Origin: Microbacterium protaetiae
GTDB taxonomy: Bacteria; Actinomycetota; Actinomycetes; Actinomycetales; Microbacteriaceae
Reading direction: 5' to 3'
Assembly: GCF_004135285.1 (NCBI RefSeq)
Contig: NZ_CP035494.1
Span: 2,976,001 to 3,040,000 of the forward strand
DNA: 64,000 nt
Shown: positions 53,385 to 62,204 of the stretch, in pieces
How positions within the stretch are numbered: the first letter of the stretch is position 1
Layout: the number at the start of each line of letters is the position of its first letter
The notes under the pieces: model-generated
What the model saw: only the letters and a program-made list of their open reading frames with translations
What the model was told of the DNA's origin: nothing
Database searches by the model: none
Position numbers and translations under genes: made by a program

Positions 53385-53938
53385 AAGACTCGCCTTGGCG
53401 CGGGGCGGAGGTTGGCGAGACTTGCCCTGGCGCGCGAGACTCGCCGCAATGCGCTGTGTTTCGCGCGCTGGAGTGAGTCTCGCCGGGGTTGTGCCTGCGG
53501 GGTCGCGCGAGACTCGCCTTGGCGCGTGAGACTCGCCGCAACGCGCGGTGTTTCGCGCGCTGGTGTGAGTCTCGCCGAGGTCGTGCCTGCGGGGTTGGCG
53601 AGACTTGCCTTGGCGCGTGAGACTCACCGCAACGCGCGGTGTTTCGCGCGCTGGAGTGAGTCTCGCCGGGGTTGTGCCGGCGGGGTCGCGCGAGACTCGC
53701 CTTGGCGCGTGAGACTGACCTTGGCGCGGGGCGGAGCTGGCGAGACTCACCTTGGCGCGCGAGACTCGCCGCAATGCGCTGTGTTTCGCGCGCTGGAGTG
53801 AGTCTCGCCGGGGTCGTGCCGGCGGGGTCGCGCGAGACTCGCCTTGGCGCGGGGCGGGGGTTGGCGAGACTTGCCTTGGCGCGCGAGACTCACCGCAACG
53901 CGCTGTGTTTCGCGCGCTGGTGTGAGTCTCGCCGGCAC
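53385..53938. repeat. Array of GAGACTC palindromic repeats
   Basis: Five full units of about 49 bp lie at 53436-53484, 53528-53576, 53619-53667, 53761-53809 and 53885-53933. Each runs gagactc(g/a)ccgcaa...gtgtttcgcgcgctgg...gtgagtctcgccg, so its outer arms pair. Between them are half-units of the type GCGAGACTCGCCTTGGCGCG or GGCGAGACTTGCC, and recurrent g(g/t)tgtgcc(t/g)gcggg spacers. The 636-bp gap from gcvP to the next gene is filled by this array and holds no gene. Resembles BIME/REP clusters. No cas genes, and spacers are not unique. Confidence 0.85.
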
Positions 53939-53994
53939 CGGCTGGGAGCCCGCGCCAGGATTCGCTCGCGCACACCGCACTCGGCGCTGGGCTC

Positions 53995-55077
53995 TCAGCG
54001 AGCGGCCCTTCCGCCCTCGTCGGCGAGACGGTCGCGTTCGACCTGTAGCCTCTGGCCCGGAGGGAACGACCGCGGATGCGTGAGAAGCGTCGCGAGCATG
54101 GCATGCTGCACGGGCCGAACCTGCGGCACACCGGCCAGTGCCAGACGATCACGCAAGGGCGCGCCGCGCATGGCCACCGACCACCCCCAGCGCGTCATCC
54201 CGCCTTCATGGCGCCGTAGGCGATCCTCGCGTTCCTTTTCCTGAAGAAGTTGCCGCTTCGCCTTCTTCGGGTCGCTGTCGCTGTACTTCTTCTCGCCATC
54301 GCATTCGCCGATCAGTCGCAGCCGCCGCCAGTAGAAGTCGACGCGGTCCTCGCATCCCTCGTAGTGGAACACGACCTGCAACTCGGGAATCTCGAGTCCC
54401 CACCACAGGATGACCGCGCGACTGACAGTCTCGGCCGGTGACTCGCTCGCCGGGTCGGCGTTGTCCAGCACCCATTTCAGCCGCTGCGTCCCTCGTGGGC
54501 TGCGCAGTTCTTGCGCGCGTTCGCGCAGCGTGTCCCGCTCGATTCCGAATGCCGATCCCAGGGCGGTGTCCACGCAGCTGAGCCCGAAGGCGGGCGGCAG
54601 CATCCGTGCGAGGTCCAGCACGGTATCGGTGATGTCGACCACCTGCAGATGGTCCGCGCGCGCGAGAGCGCGGTCGACCTTGCCGGTGTGCACGAGCACA
54701 TCGCCGATTCGCTGGGACCCGCGCCGATCCGGATCGAAGACGTGGATGTCGCGTGGCTCGCCGAAGACCGGCAGACCGCATAAGACCGCGGCGGATTCCA
54801 AGCAGAAGATCGCATCGGGATGCCTGAGCGCGTACGCGTGCACCCGGGCCAAGTAGCGCTCCCAGGGCTTGAGGTCGCGCCAGGCCGCAGACGGCGCGTA
54901 GACGCCGTGACGCACCCGGTGATAGGCGGGGTCGTCGCGCAACCTTCGGCCCGTCGGCCCCTCGTCGGCGACCCGGTACAGTTCGATCGGAGCGGGCAGG
55001 AGCTGCAGCGTCGTCTCGAGAGTCGGGCAGATATTTCCATGCACGACACGATGCCCGATCGCGGTGGCCTTCGGCAT
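53995..55077 (-). CDS. AbiEi-like/DUF559 (Vsr-fold nuclease-like) protein
   Basis: A 360-residue protein. The N-terminal half has RVRHGVYAPSAAWRDLKPWE and HPDAIFCLESAAVLCGLPVF, as in actinobacterial proteins with an AbiEi-antitoxin-like N-terminal domain. The C-terminal part EDRVDFYWRRLRLIGECDGE with KKYSD resembles DUF559/Vsr-like PD-(D/E)XK nuclease folds (Asp, Glu and Lys in order). Such proteins are common in actinobacteria with no known function. ATG 55077 is the chosen start. It sits between the repeat array and a related repeat relic. Confidence 0.7.
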   Translation of the reverse strand: MPKATAIGHRVVHGNICPTLETTLQLLPAPIELYRVADEGPTGRRLRDDPAYHRVRHGVYAPSAAWRDLKPWERYLARVHAYALRHPDAIFCLESAAVLCGLPVFGEPRDIHVFDPDRRGSQRIGDVLVHTGKVDRALARADHLQVVDITDTVLDLARMLPPAFGLSCVDTALGSAFGIERDTLRERAQELRSPRGTQRLKWVLDNADPASESPAETVSRAVILWWGLEIPELQVVFHYEGCEDRVDFYWRRLRLIGECDGEKKYSDSDPKKAKRQLLQEKEREDRLRRHEGGMTRWGWSVAMRGAPLRDRLALAGVPQVRPVQHAMLATLLTHPRSFPPGQRLQVERDRLADEGGRAAR

Positions 55078-55146
55078 GGCTGATGTGCGATCTGTGGATA
55101 ACGCGTTCGGCCAGCGTGCGGGTCCCGGTCGTCTGCCCGCGGCCTG

Positions 55147-55285
55147 CGATGCGCGCGAGACATACGTCAGCGCGTGAGACTCACCGCGTTGCGTGGTGTT
55201 TCGCGCGGCAGGGTACGTTTCGCCGCGATGCGGAGCGCCGCGATGCGGAGCGCCACGATGCGGAGCGCCGCGATGCGGGGCGCGC
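55147..55285. repeat. GAGACTC repeat relic and 15-bp tandem repeat
   Basis: 55147-55225 has a decayed unit: gcgtgagactcaccgcg, then ggtgtttcgcgcgg, then acgtttcgccgcg. Four tandem copies of a 15-mer (consensus cgatgcggagcgccg) follow at 55226-55285. The 251-bp gap between the two flanking minus-strand genes has no visible gene. Confidence 0.65.
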
Positions 55286-55328
55286 GCTGCCGCGGCGCCG
55301 GCGGGGGCGGGATGCCGCGCCGCGCGCG

Positions 55329-56141
55329 TCAGCTCGCGGTGGGCGACGGCGACGGTGCCGGCGCGGGCGCGAACACGCCGGGCCACCACGCTGCGGCCAG
55401 CGGGTAGCCCACGAAAGAGACCACGTCCAGAATTGTGTGCGCCACCACGAGCGGCATGACGCGCCCCCACCGCTTGTAGCACCAGCCGAACACGACGCCC
55501 ATCACGAAGTTGCCGAAGATCGGTCCGACGCCCTGGTACGCGTGGTACGAGCCGCGGATCGCCGCCGAGACCAGGATGATCCGCCAGTCGCCCCACCCGA
55601 TCTGCCGCAGCCGGGTGAAAAGGTAGCCGATCATGATGACCTCCTCCTGCAGCGCCGCACGCACGGCAGACAGCACGAGAAGGGGGATGGTCCACCAGGA
55701 AGGGTCGAGAGGGGATGCCGAAACCTGCACGGTGATCCCGATGACGCGCCCGATCGCATACAGGCCCAGGCCCGGCACGCCGATCACCAGGGCAATCAGC
55801 GCACCCGAGCCGAGGTCGCGGCCGGGCCGGCGCACATCGAGCCCGATTCGGCGGAACGCGCTGCAGCCCGGATCCCACAGCAGATAGACGACCAGGCCGA
55901 CCAACGCCAGCGAGAAGCCGATGTCGAGCAGCTGGTAGAGGATGTCCCAGAACGCCTCGGCGGCCTGCGATGGGTTCAACGCCGTCGACTGATCGCCCAA
56001 GGGGGTGCTCGCCAGAAACCGGCGCACGAGCAGAATCAGCGAGTACACCGCCGACTGACCCAGTGTGCACGCCAGCACCAGGCCGATCTCCCACCACAGG
56101 CGGGTGCGAGACGGGGTCGGGATCGCCTGTGAGTCGGACAC
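55329..56141 (-). CDS. CPBP-family intramembrane protease-like protein
   Basis: A 270-residue polytopic protein with about seven to eight spans. The C-terminal half matches the CPBP (Abi/CAAX protease) domain: ALQEEVIMIGYLFTRLRQIG (Glu-Glu pair), AIRGSYHAYQGVGPIFGNFV (His and Asn) and a final MPLVVAHTILDVV (His, Asp). The Arg of EExxxR is not at the usual spacing. Members are putative membrane proteases. GTG 56141 (VSDSQAIPTPSR) is preferred; GTG 56156 would add five residues. Divergent from the peptide-binding protein gene. Confidence 0.85.
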   Translation of the reverse strand: MSDSQAIPTPSRTRLWWEIGLVLACTLGQSAVYSLILLVRRFLASTPLGDQSTALNPSQAAEAFWDILYQLLDIGFSLALVGLVVYLLWDPGCSAFRRIGLDVRRPGRDLGSGALIALVIGVPGLGLYAIGRVIGITVQVSASPLDPSWWTIPLLVLSAVRAALQEEVIMIGYLFTRLRQIGWGDWRIILVSAAIRGSYHAYQGVGPIFGNFVMGVVFGWCYKRWGRVMPLVVAHTILDVVSFVGYPLAAAWWPGVFAPAPAPSPSPTAS

Positions 56142-56314
56142 TCCACAGATTGTCACATGTGAGACGTTCAGGGTAAAAGGTGTGTAACGGTTTTGGCCGA
56201 TATTTGGAGCAGAGCCATCAGTATGCCTATGGTAAACGTCATCACCGCGACGTTGCGGTGCGCATCGCTGCGCACCATGAGTACGCGGTCATCATCCCTT
56301 TCACAGGAGGACAC

Positions 56315-57949
56315 GTGAAGCGCAGCAAGATCGCCCTCGCGTCTCTCACGCTGCTGACTGCGGGCGTCATCGCCCTCAGCGGTTGCGCGGGCGGCGGCGG
56401 AACCACGGGCGACAACGGCAAGACGAACGGCGGGGGCAACGCCTCGGCGATCATCACGGTCAACGGCAATGAGCCCGAGAACCCGCTGATCCCCACCAAC
56501 ACCAACGAGGTCGGCGGTGGCAAGATCCTCGACTCCGTCTTCGCAGGTCTGGCCTACTACGACGGCGACGGCAAGCTCGTCAACGACATGGCCGAGTCGA
56601 TCACGGTCGACGACCCGTCGAACCTGACGATCAAGCTCAAGAAGGGCAACAAGTTCACCAACGACGAAGAGGTGACCGCCGACAGCTTCATCAACGCATG
56701 GCAGTACGGCGCGAAGTTCTCGAACAAGCAGCTGAACTCGTCGTGGTTCGCTGACATCGAAGGTTTCGACCCGGCCAAGGACTCGGAGCTGACCGGTCTG
56801 AAGAAGGTCGACGACTACACCTTCACGGTGAAGTTGAACTCGCCGGTGGCAGCCGACTGGTCGCAGCGCCTGGGCTACTCGGCCTACTACCCGCTGCCTT
56901 CGGTTGCATTCGACGACATGAAGTCGTTCGGCGAGCACCCGATCGGAAACGGCCCGTACAAGCTGGCCAGCGACTCGGCCTGGCAGCACGACATCCAGAT
57001 CGACCTCGTGAAGAACGACGGCTACACCGGCGGACGCCAGGTGAAGAACGGTGGCATCACGATCAAGTTCTACGCCTCGCAGGACTCGGCCTACGCCGAC
57101 CTGCAGGGCGGCAATCTCGACGTGCTCGACGCGATTCCGCCGTCGGCGTTCGCGACGTTCGAGAGTGACCTGGGCGACCGCGCGGTCAACCAGCCGGCCG
57201 CGATCTTCCAGTCGTTCTCGATCCCGGGCGACGCCGCGCACTTCACCGGCCAGGAGGGTGAGCTGCGCAGGCAGGCCATCTCGCTGGCGATCAACCGCGA
57301 GCAGATCACGAAGACGATCTTCAACGACACCCGCACCCCTGCCAGCGACTTCACCTCGCCGGTCATCAACGGGTGGTCGGACTCGCTCGCCGGTGCTGAT
57401 GTGCTTAAGTACAACGCCGACGAGGCCAAGAAGCTGTGGGCCGAGGCCGACGCCATCTCCAAGTGGAGTGGCAGCTTCCAGATCGCGTACAACGCCGACG
57501 GCGGCCACAAGGAGTGGGTCGACGCCGTGTCGAACTCGATCAAGAACACGCTGGGCATCGACGCGTCGGGTAAGTCGTACGTCGACTTCGCCACGCTGCG
57601 CGCCGATGTGAACGCCCGCAAGATCAAGACGGCGTTCCGCACCGGTTGGCAGGCCGACTACCCCGGCATGTACAACTTCCTGCAGCCGCTGTACTCGACC
57701 GGTGCCAGCTCGAACGACACCGACTACTCGAACAAGCAGTTCGACGCGCTGCTGGCATCGGGTGCGTCGGCAGCCGATCAGGACACGGCGATCGCGGACT
57801 ACCAGAAGGCGCAGGAGATCCTCCTCAAGGACCTCCCGGCGATCCCGCTGTGGTACTCCAACGTCACCGGTGGCTTCGGCAAGGGCGTGAACAACGTCAC
57901 CTTCGGCTGGAACTCCGTGCCGCTGTACTACGAGATCACCAAGGGCTGA
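56315..57949 (+). CDS. Oligopeptide/dipeptide ABC importer substrate-binding lipoprotein
   Basis: A 544-residue family 5 solute-binding protein (OppA/DppA type). Signal peptide with lipobox ALSGC, Cys24, then a Gly/Asn linker. ENPLIPTNTNEVGGGKILDSVFAGL opens the mature domain, with GEHPIGNGPYKL and RQAISLAINREQITKTIF as family signatures. CAGGAGG lies 5 nt before the GTG. A possible promoter is TTTGGA/TATGGT at 56203-56233, spaced 19 bp. It heads an operon of two permeases and a double ATPase. Probably peptides; substrate not provable. Confidence 0.93.
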   Translation: MKRSKIALASLTLLTAGVIALSGCAGGGGTTGDNGKTNGGGNASAIITVNGNEPENPLIPTNTNEVGGGKILDSVFAGLAYYDGDGKLVNDMAESITVDDPSNLTIKLKKGNKFTNDEEVTADSFINAWQYGAKFSNKQLNSSWFADIEGFDPAKDSELTGLKKVDDYTFTVKLNSPVAADWSQRLGYSAYYPLPSVAFDDMKSFGEHPIGNGPYKLASDSAWQHDIQIDLVKNDGYTGGRQVKNGGITIKFYASQDSAYADLQGGNLDVLDAIPPSAFATFESDLGDRAVNQPAAIFQSFSIPGDAAHFTGQEGELRRQAISLAINREQITKTIFNDTRTPASDFTSPVINGWSDSLAGADVLKYNADEAKKLWAEADAISKWSGSFQIAYNADGGHKEWVDAVSNSIKNTLGIDASGKSYVDFATLRADVNARKIKTAFRTGWQADYPGMYNFLQPLYSTGASSNDTDYSNKQFDALLASGASAADQDTAIADYQKAQEILLKDLPAIPLWYSNVTGGFGKGVNNVTFGWNSVPLYYEITKG

Positions 57950-57968
57950 CCGCCCGAGGGATCCGACC

Positions 57969-58002
57969 CGCGAGGCGGTGACGATCACGTCACCGCCTCG
58001 CG
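57969..58002 (+). terminator. Strong hairpin between binding-protein and permease genes
   Basis: A perfect 15-bp stem with an ATCA loop starts 20 bp after the binding-protein stop. No T-run follows. In binding-protein operons such hairpins usually stabilise the upstream message or partly terminate, so the binding protein is made in excess over the permeases. Confidence 0.7.
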
Positions 58003-58122
58003 GCGTGCCATCCAGCTCTCGCACTCGCGCGTTTTTCGCGGGAGGATGTCGGCAGTGCACAACGCTGCACGGCAGCCTCTGCGATGCGGTGAGAGGCATC
58101 CCTGTACCCGAAGGGAGGGCGC

Positions 58123-59052
58123 ATGTTCGCATATATCGTCAGACGCGTCCTGCAGCTGATTCCGGTGTTCATCGGCGCCACGCTGCTCATCTACTTCCTG
58201 GTGTTCGCCATGCCCGGCGACCCGATCGCCGCGCTGTTCGGCGACAAACAGCCCACCCCTGAGCTGCTCGAGCAGCTGCGCGCGCAGTATCACCTCGATC
58301 AGCCGTTCCTCGTGCAGTACTGGTTCTACCTGTCGGGCATCTTCCGCGGAGACATGGGAACGACGTTCTCGGGCCAGTCGGTCAACGACGTGCTCGCCCG
58401 CACACTGCCGGTCACGGCGCGACTGGCGGTCATGTCCATCGCCATCGAGTTCGTGCTGTCGATCATCATCGGCACGATCTCGGCGCTGCGCAAGGGCAAG
58501 CTGTTCGACCACGGTGCGCTCATGGCGGGGCTCGTCTTCCTGTCGGTCCCCGTCTTCGTTCTCGGCTTCGTTGCCCAGTACTTCCTGGCCATCAAGCTCG
58601 GCTGGTTCAACGCGACCGTCGGCGCCGACAACGGCTGGAACGGGCTGTGGCTGCCGGCTCTCGTGCTCGGGGTGAGTCTTTTCGCCACCAGCATGCGGCT
58701 CATGCGCGGCTCGGTGATCGACACGATGAATCAGGACTGGGTGCGCACCGCGTACTCGAAGGGCCTGTCGCGCAATCGCGTTCTTCCCATCCACGTGCTG
58801 CGCAACTCGCTCATCCCGGTGATCACGAACTCGGCGACGAACTTCGGTGTTCTTCTGGTGGGTGCCACCGTCACCGAGGCGGTTTTCAACATCCCCGGCG
58901 TCGGCAACACCCTCTACCACGCGACGCTGCAGCATGAAGGGCCGACGATCGTCTCGTTCGTCACCGTGTTCGTCATCCTGTACGTGCTGGTGAACCTGCT
59001 CGTGGACTTGCTCTACGGGCTGCTCGACCCGAGGATCCGCTATGTCAAGTGA
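58123..59052 (+). CDS. Peptide ABC importer permease (OppB/DppB type)
   Basis: A 309-residue permease with the N-terminal MFAYIVRRVLQLIPVFIGAT, a large first periplasmic loop and about six spans. The EAA loop that contacts the ATPase reads DWVRTAYSKGLSRNRVLPIHVLRN. AAGGGAGGG precedes the ATG. It overlaps the next gene by 11 bp. Confidence 0.94.
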   Translation: MFAYIVRRVLQLIPVFIGATLLIYFLVFAMPGDPIAALFGDKQPTPELLEQLRAQYHLDQPFLVQYWFYLSGIFRGDMGTTFSGQSVNDVLARTLPVTARLAVMSIAIEFVLSIIIGTISALRKGKLFDHGALMAGLVFLSVPVFVLGFVAQYFLAIKLGWFNATVGADNGWNGLWLPALVLGVSLFATSMRLMRGSVIDTMNQDWVRTAYSKGLSRNRVLPIHVLRNSLIPVITNSATNFGVLLVGATVTEAVFNIPGVGNTLYHATLQHEGPTIVSFVTVFVILYVLVNLLVDLLYGLLDPRIRYVK

Positions 59053-59980
59053 CAGCCTGCCGACGCACTACGTCGCCCCGGTCGAGACCACCACGGTCTC
59101 GGTCGACGCGGTCAAGGTGGCGGCCAAGCCCACCAGCCTGTGGTCGGACGCCTGGCGCGACATCCGCAAACGTCCCACCTTCTGGATCTCGATCGCGATC
59201 ATCGTGATAGTGCTGCTGATGTCGTTCGTGCCGACGCTTTTCACCCACATCGACCCCAAGCAGTGCTCGCTGGACTTCTCGAACGCGGGCCCCGCACGCG
59301 GGCATCCACTGGGGTACACCTTCCAGGGATGCGACATCTACGCGCGCATCGTGTGGGGTACCCGGGTCTCGGTGTCGGTGGGCCTTCTGGCCACGATCAT
59401 CGGATCGGTCATCGGCCTGATCATGGGCGCCTTCGCCGGATACTACGGCGGATGGCTCGACTCGGTGCTCTCCCGCGTCGGCGACATCTTCTTCTCGATC
59501 CCCTACATCCTGGCCGCCGTGGTGGTCATGACGGTGTTCGCGCAGTACCGCAACGTGCTGACCCTGGCCGTGGCCATCGGCGGATTCGCGTGGGCGTCCA
59601 CGGCGCGAGTTGTACGGGCAGAGGTGCTCAGAGTGCGGCAAGCCGACTTCGTGACGGCATCCCGGGCCCTGGGCAAGTCGAATTTCGGCACGATGCTCTC
59701 GCACGTCATCCCGAATGCGATAGCACCGCTGCTGGTGGTCGCGACCCTGAGCCTGGCGGCGGCCATCGTCGCCGAGGCGACGCTGGCCTTCCTGGGTGTG
59801 GGCCTGGGTGACACGATCTCCTGGGGCACCGAGATCAGCAGTGCGCAGTCGCAGATCCGCGTCGCACCGATGTCGCTGATCTATCCCTCGATCTTCTTGA
59901 CCGTCACGGTGTTGGCGTTCGTCATGCTGGGTGAGCTCATCCGAGACGCCCTCGACCCGAGAGCGAGGGCCCAGCGATGA
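59042..59980 (+). CDS. Peptide ABC importer permease (OppC/DppC type)
   Basis: A 312-residue permease. After a 40-residue cytoplasmic N-terminus (SLWSDAWRDIRKRPTFWISI), spans follow, with HPLGYTFQGCDIYARIVWGT and GDIFFSIPYILAAVVVM. The EAA loop is DFVTASRALGKSNFGTMLSH. GLGDTISWGTEI and ALDPRARAQR end the protein. It pairs with the upstream permease; its stop overlaps the ATPase start. Confidence 0.94.
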   Translation: MSSDSLPTHYVAPVETTTVSVDAVKVAAKPTSLWSDAWRDIRKRPTFWISIAIIVIVLLMSFVPTLFTHIDPKQCSLDFSNAGPARGHPLGYTFQGCDIYARIVWGTRVSVSVGLLATIIGSVIGLIMGAFAGYYGGWLDSVLSRVGDIFFSIPYILAAVVVMTVFAQYRNVLTLAVAIGGFAWASTARVVRAEVLRVRQADFVTASRALGKSNFGTMLSHVIPNAIAPLLVVATLSLAAAIVAEATLAFLGVGLGDTISWGTEISSAQSQIRVAPMSLIYPSIFLTVTVLAFVMLGELIRDALDPRARAQR

Positions 59981-61647
59981 GTGACAGCCTCGAGACTCCG
60001 CTGCTGAGCATCCGCGACCTGAAGGTGGCCTTCCGCCATCAGAAGACGGTCAACGAAGTGCTCCACGGCATCGACCTCGACCTGTATGCCGGCGAGACCC
60101 TCGCCATCGTCGGCGAGTCGGGCTCGGGCAAGTCGACGACGGCCGCGGCCATCGTCGACCTGCTTCCCGGCACCGGGCGGGTCACCGCCGGCAGCATCCT
60201 GCTGGACGGACGCGAGCTGACCTCGCTGAGCCGCTCGCAGATGGAGCGGGTGCGCGGCCGCGAGATCGGCTTCGTGCCGCAGGATCCGATGTCGAACCTG
60301 AACCCGGTCTGGTCGATCGGCTTCCAGGTGAAAGAGGCCATTCGCGCCAACGGCATCGCCCACGGCCGACGCGCCGTGACCGCCCGCGCCATCGAGGTGC
60401 TCAAGCAGGCCGGCCTGGCCGATGCCGAGCGGCGTCTGCATCAGTACCCGCACCAGTTCTCCGGCGGAATGCGCCAGCGGGCCCTTATCAGCATCGGCCT
60501 GGCCGCCGACCCGAAGCTGCTGATCGCCGATGAGCCCACGAGTGCACTGGACGTCACGGTGCAGCGCGTGATCCTCGACCACATGGCCAGCCTCACCCGC
60601 GAGAAGGGCACCTCGGTGCTGCTGATCACGCACGACCTCGGCCTGGCCGCCGAGCGGGCCGAGAAGATAGTGGTCATGCAGCACGGCCGCATCGTCGAGG
60701 CGGGACCGAGCCGCGAGATTCTGGAGAACCCGCTGCACCCCTACACGCAGAAGCTCGTGGCGGCGGCGCCGAGTATCGCGTCGCAGCGGATCCAGGCCAC
60801 CGCCGAGCGGCGGGGGATCGAACACGAATCCGATCAGAATGTCGTGCCTGCCGTGCGGGTGCGCGATCTGACCAAGGATTACAAGATCCGCACCGGGGGA
60901 TTCGGCTCGGTGCCGTTCAGAGCCGTGGATGCTGTCAGCTTCGACATTCCGAAGGGAAAGACGCTCGCACTTGTCGGCGAGTCGGGCTCGGGTAAGTCGA
61001 CGGTCGCGAAGATGATCCTGAAGATCGAGGACGCCACCTCGGGGCTGATCGAGATCGACGGCAAGAACTCGGCCGGTCTGTCCGGCCGCGAGCTGCTCGA
61101 TCTGCGCCGGCGCATGCAGCCGGTGTTCCAGGACCCCTATGGCTCGCTCGACCCACTGCGCAACATCGGCAACACCATCGCCGAGCCGCTGCACATCCAC
61201 GACGTCGGCGACAAGCCCTCACGCCGCGAACGCGTCATCGAGCTGCTCGATCAGGTCTCGCTGCCGCAGGAGCTGGCCAGCCGGTATCCCAACGAGCTGT
61301 CTGGCGGCCAGCGGCAGCGCGTGGCCATCGCCCGCGCACTCGCGCTCAAGCCCGACATCCTGGTGCTCGACGAGGCCGTCTCGGCGTTGGACGTGCTGGT
61401 GCAGGATCAGATCCTGAATCTGCTCGCCGACCTGCAGAACGAACTCGACCTCACCTACCTGTTCATCACACACGACCTGGCCGTGGTGCGCGTGGTCGCC
61501 GACAACGTGTGCGTCATGGAAAAGGGGCGCGTGGTCGAGCACGGCACAGTGGACGAGATCTTCGCGAACCCCGCAGAGGACTACACGCAGAGACTTCTCG
61601 ATGCGATCCCGGGTGCGAGAATCCCGCTGGGCGGTGGTCACAACTGA
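59977..61647 (+). CDS. Fused double ATPase of the peptide ABC importer (OppD-OppF)
   Basis: A 556-residue protein with two ATPase domains in one chain. Each has Walker A GESGSGKST (about residues 47 and 334), a signature (QFSGGMRQRALISIGLA; ELSGGQRQRVAIARALA) and Walker B (LLIADEPTSALD; ILVLDEAVSALD). The oligopeptide-specific insert (NPLHPYTQKLVAAAPS) is present. It powers the two upstream permeases. ATG overlaps the preceding stop (ATGA). Confidence 0.95.
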   Translation: MSDSLETPLLSIRDLKVAFRHQKTVNEVLHGIDLDLYAGETLAIVGESGSGKSTTAAAIVDLLPGTGRVTAGSILLDGRELTSLSRSQMERVRGREIGFVPQDPMSNLNPVWSIGFQVKEAIRANGIAHGRRAVTARAIEVLKQAGLADAERRLHQYPHQFSGGMRQRALISIGLAADPKLLIADEPTSALDVTVQRVILDHMASLTREKGTSVLLITHDLGLAAERAEKIVVMQHGRIVEAGPSREILENPLHPYTQKLVAAAPSIASQRIQATAERRGIEHESDQNVVPAVRVRDLTKDYKIRTGGFGSVPFRAVDAVSFDIPKGKTLALVGESGSGKSTVAKMILKIEDATSGLIEIDGKNSAGLSGRELLDLRRRMQPVFQDPYGSLDPLRNIGNTIAEPLHIHDVGDKPSRRERVIELLDQVSLPQELASRYPNELSGGQRQRVAIARALALKPDILVLDEAVSALDVLVQDQILNLLADLQNELDLTYLFITHDLAVVRVVADNVCVMEKGRVVEHGTVDEIFANPAEDYTQRLLDAIPGARIPLGGGHN

Positions 61648-61673
61648 AGAGCCAACAGACTCCGGGCCGCAGA

Positions 61674-62204
61674 GTGTTCCGGCCCGGCTCGGCCCTGCCG
61701 ATCTTCGGGATCAGCGCCCTGGTCGTCGTGTTCCTCCTCGGCGATGCTCTCGTTCGCGGGGGTCTCGGTGAGACGTTGCTGCTGGCGCCCTGGCCGCTGC
61801 TGGCCCTGTGGGGAGTGTATGTGTCCGCCTTCGCGTCATCGCTCGAGGTCGATGAGCAGGGGGCGACCGTGCAGAACCTGCTGCGGGTGATCCGGGTGCC
61901 GTGGGAGCGCGTGCGGGCCCTGGAATGGCGCTGGCAGGTGGTCTTCGATCTCGACGACGATTCACTGGTGCGGGCGCTGGGCGGTCCGCTCGAGTCGCGC
62001 AGCGTGCGCCGCTCAGCCCGAGCCGAAGGCACCCCCGAGCACATCCGTGCGCAGTATGAGTACGCGCAGCGGCTGTACGAGGCTGCAGCTGCCCCCTCCG
62101 GCGCGCCGGTGCGGCACGGTTGGGACGTGCCGGCGCTGGTGGCTCTGGCGGTGTTGATGGCATGGGCGGTCATCGCCATCGTCGTCGCGGGGCCTGCGGC
62201 ATGA
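61674..62204 (+). CDS. PH-domain-like membrane protein (first of a pair)
   Basis: A 176-residue protein: two N-terminal spans (PIFGISALVVVFLLGDALVR, LLAPWPLLALWGVYVSAF), then a bacterial PH-like domain (EVDEQGATVQNLLRVIRVPW, VFDLDDDSLVRALG), a linker and a C-terminal span ending in AIVVAGPAA. Similar proteins are common in actinobacteria, role unknown. GTG 61674 is used; only a CTG lies upstream. It lies 26 bp after the ATPase gene and its stop overlaps the next start. Confidence 0.75.
   Translation: MFRPGSALPIFGISALVVVFLLGDALVRGGLGETLLLAPWPLLALWGVYVSAFASSLEVDEQGATVQNLLRVIRVPWERVRALEWRWQVVFDLDDDSLVRALGGPLESRSVRRSARAEGTPEHIRAQYEYAQRLYEAAAAPSGAPVRHGWDVPALVALAVLMAWAVIAIVVAGPAA

Noticed and set aside
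53385..53938. CRISPR array
   Set aside because: Units are palindromic and about 49 bp, spacing is irregular, intervening sequences are themselves repeated, and there are no cas genes.
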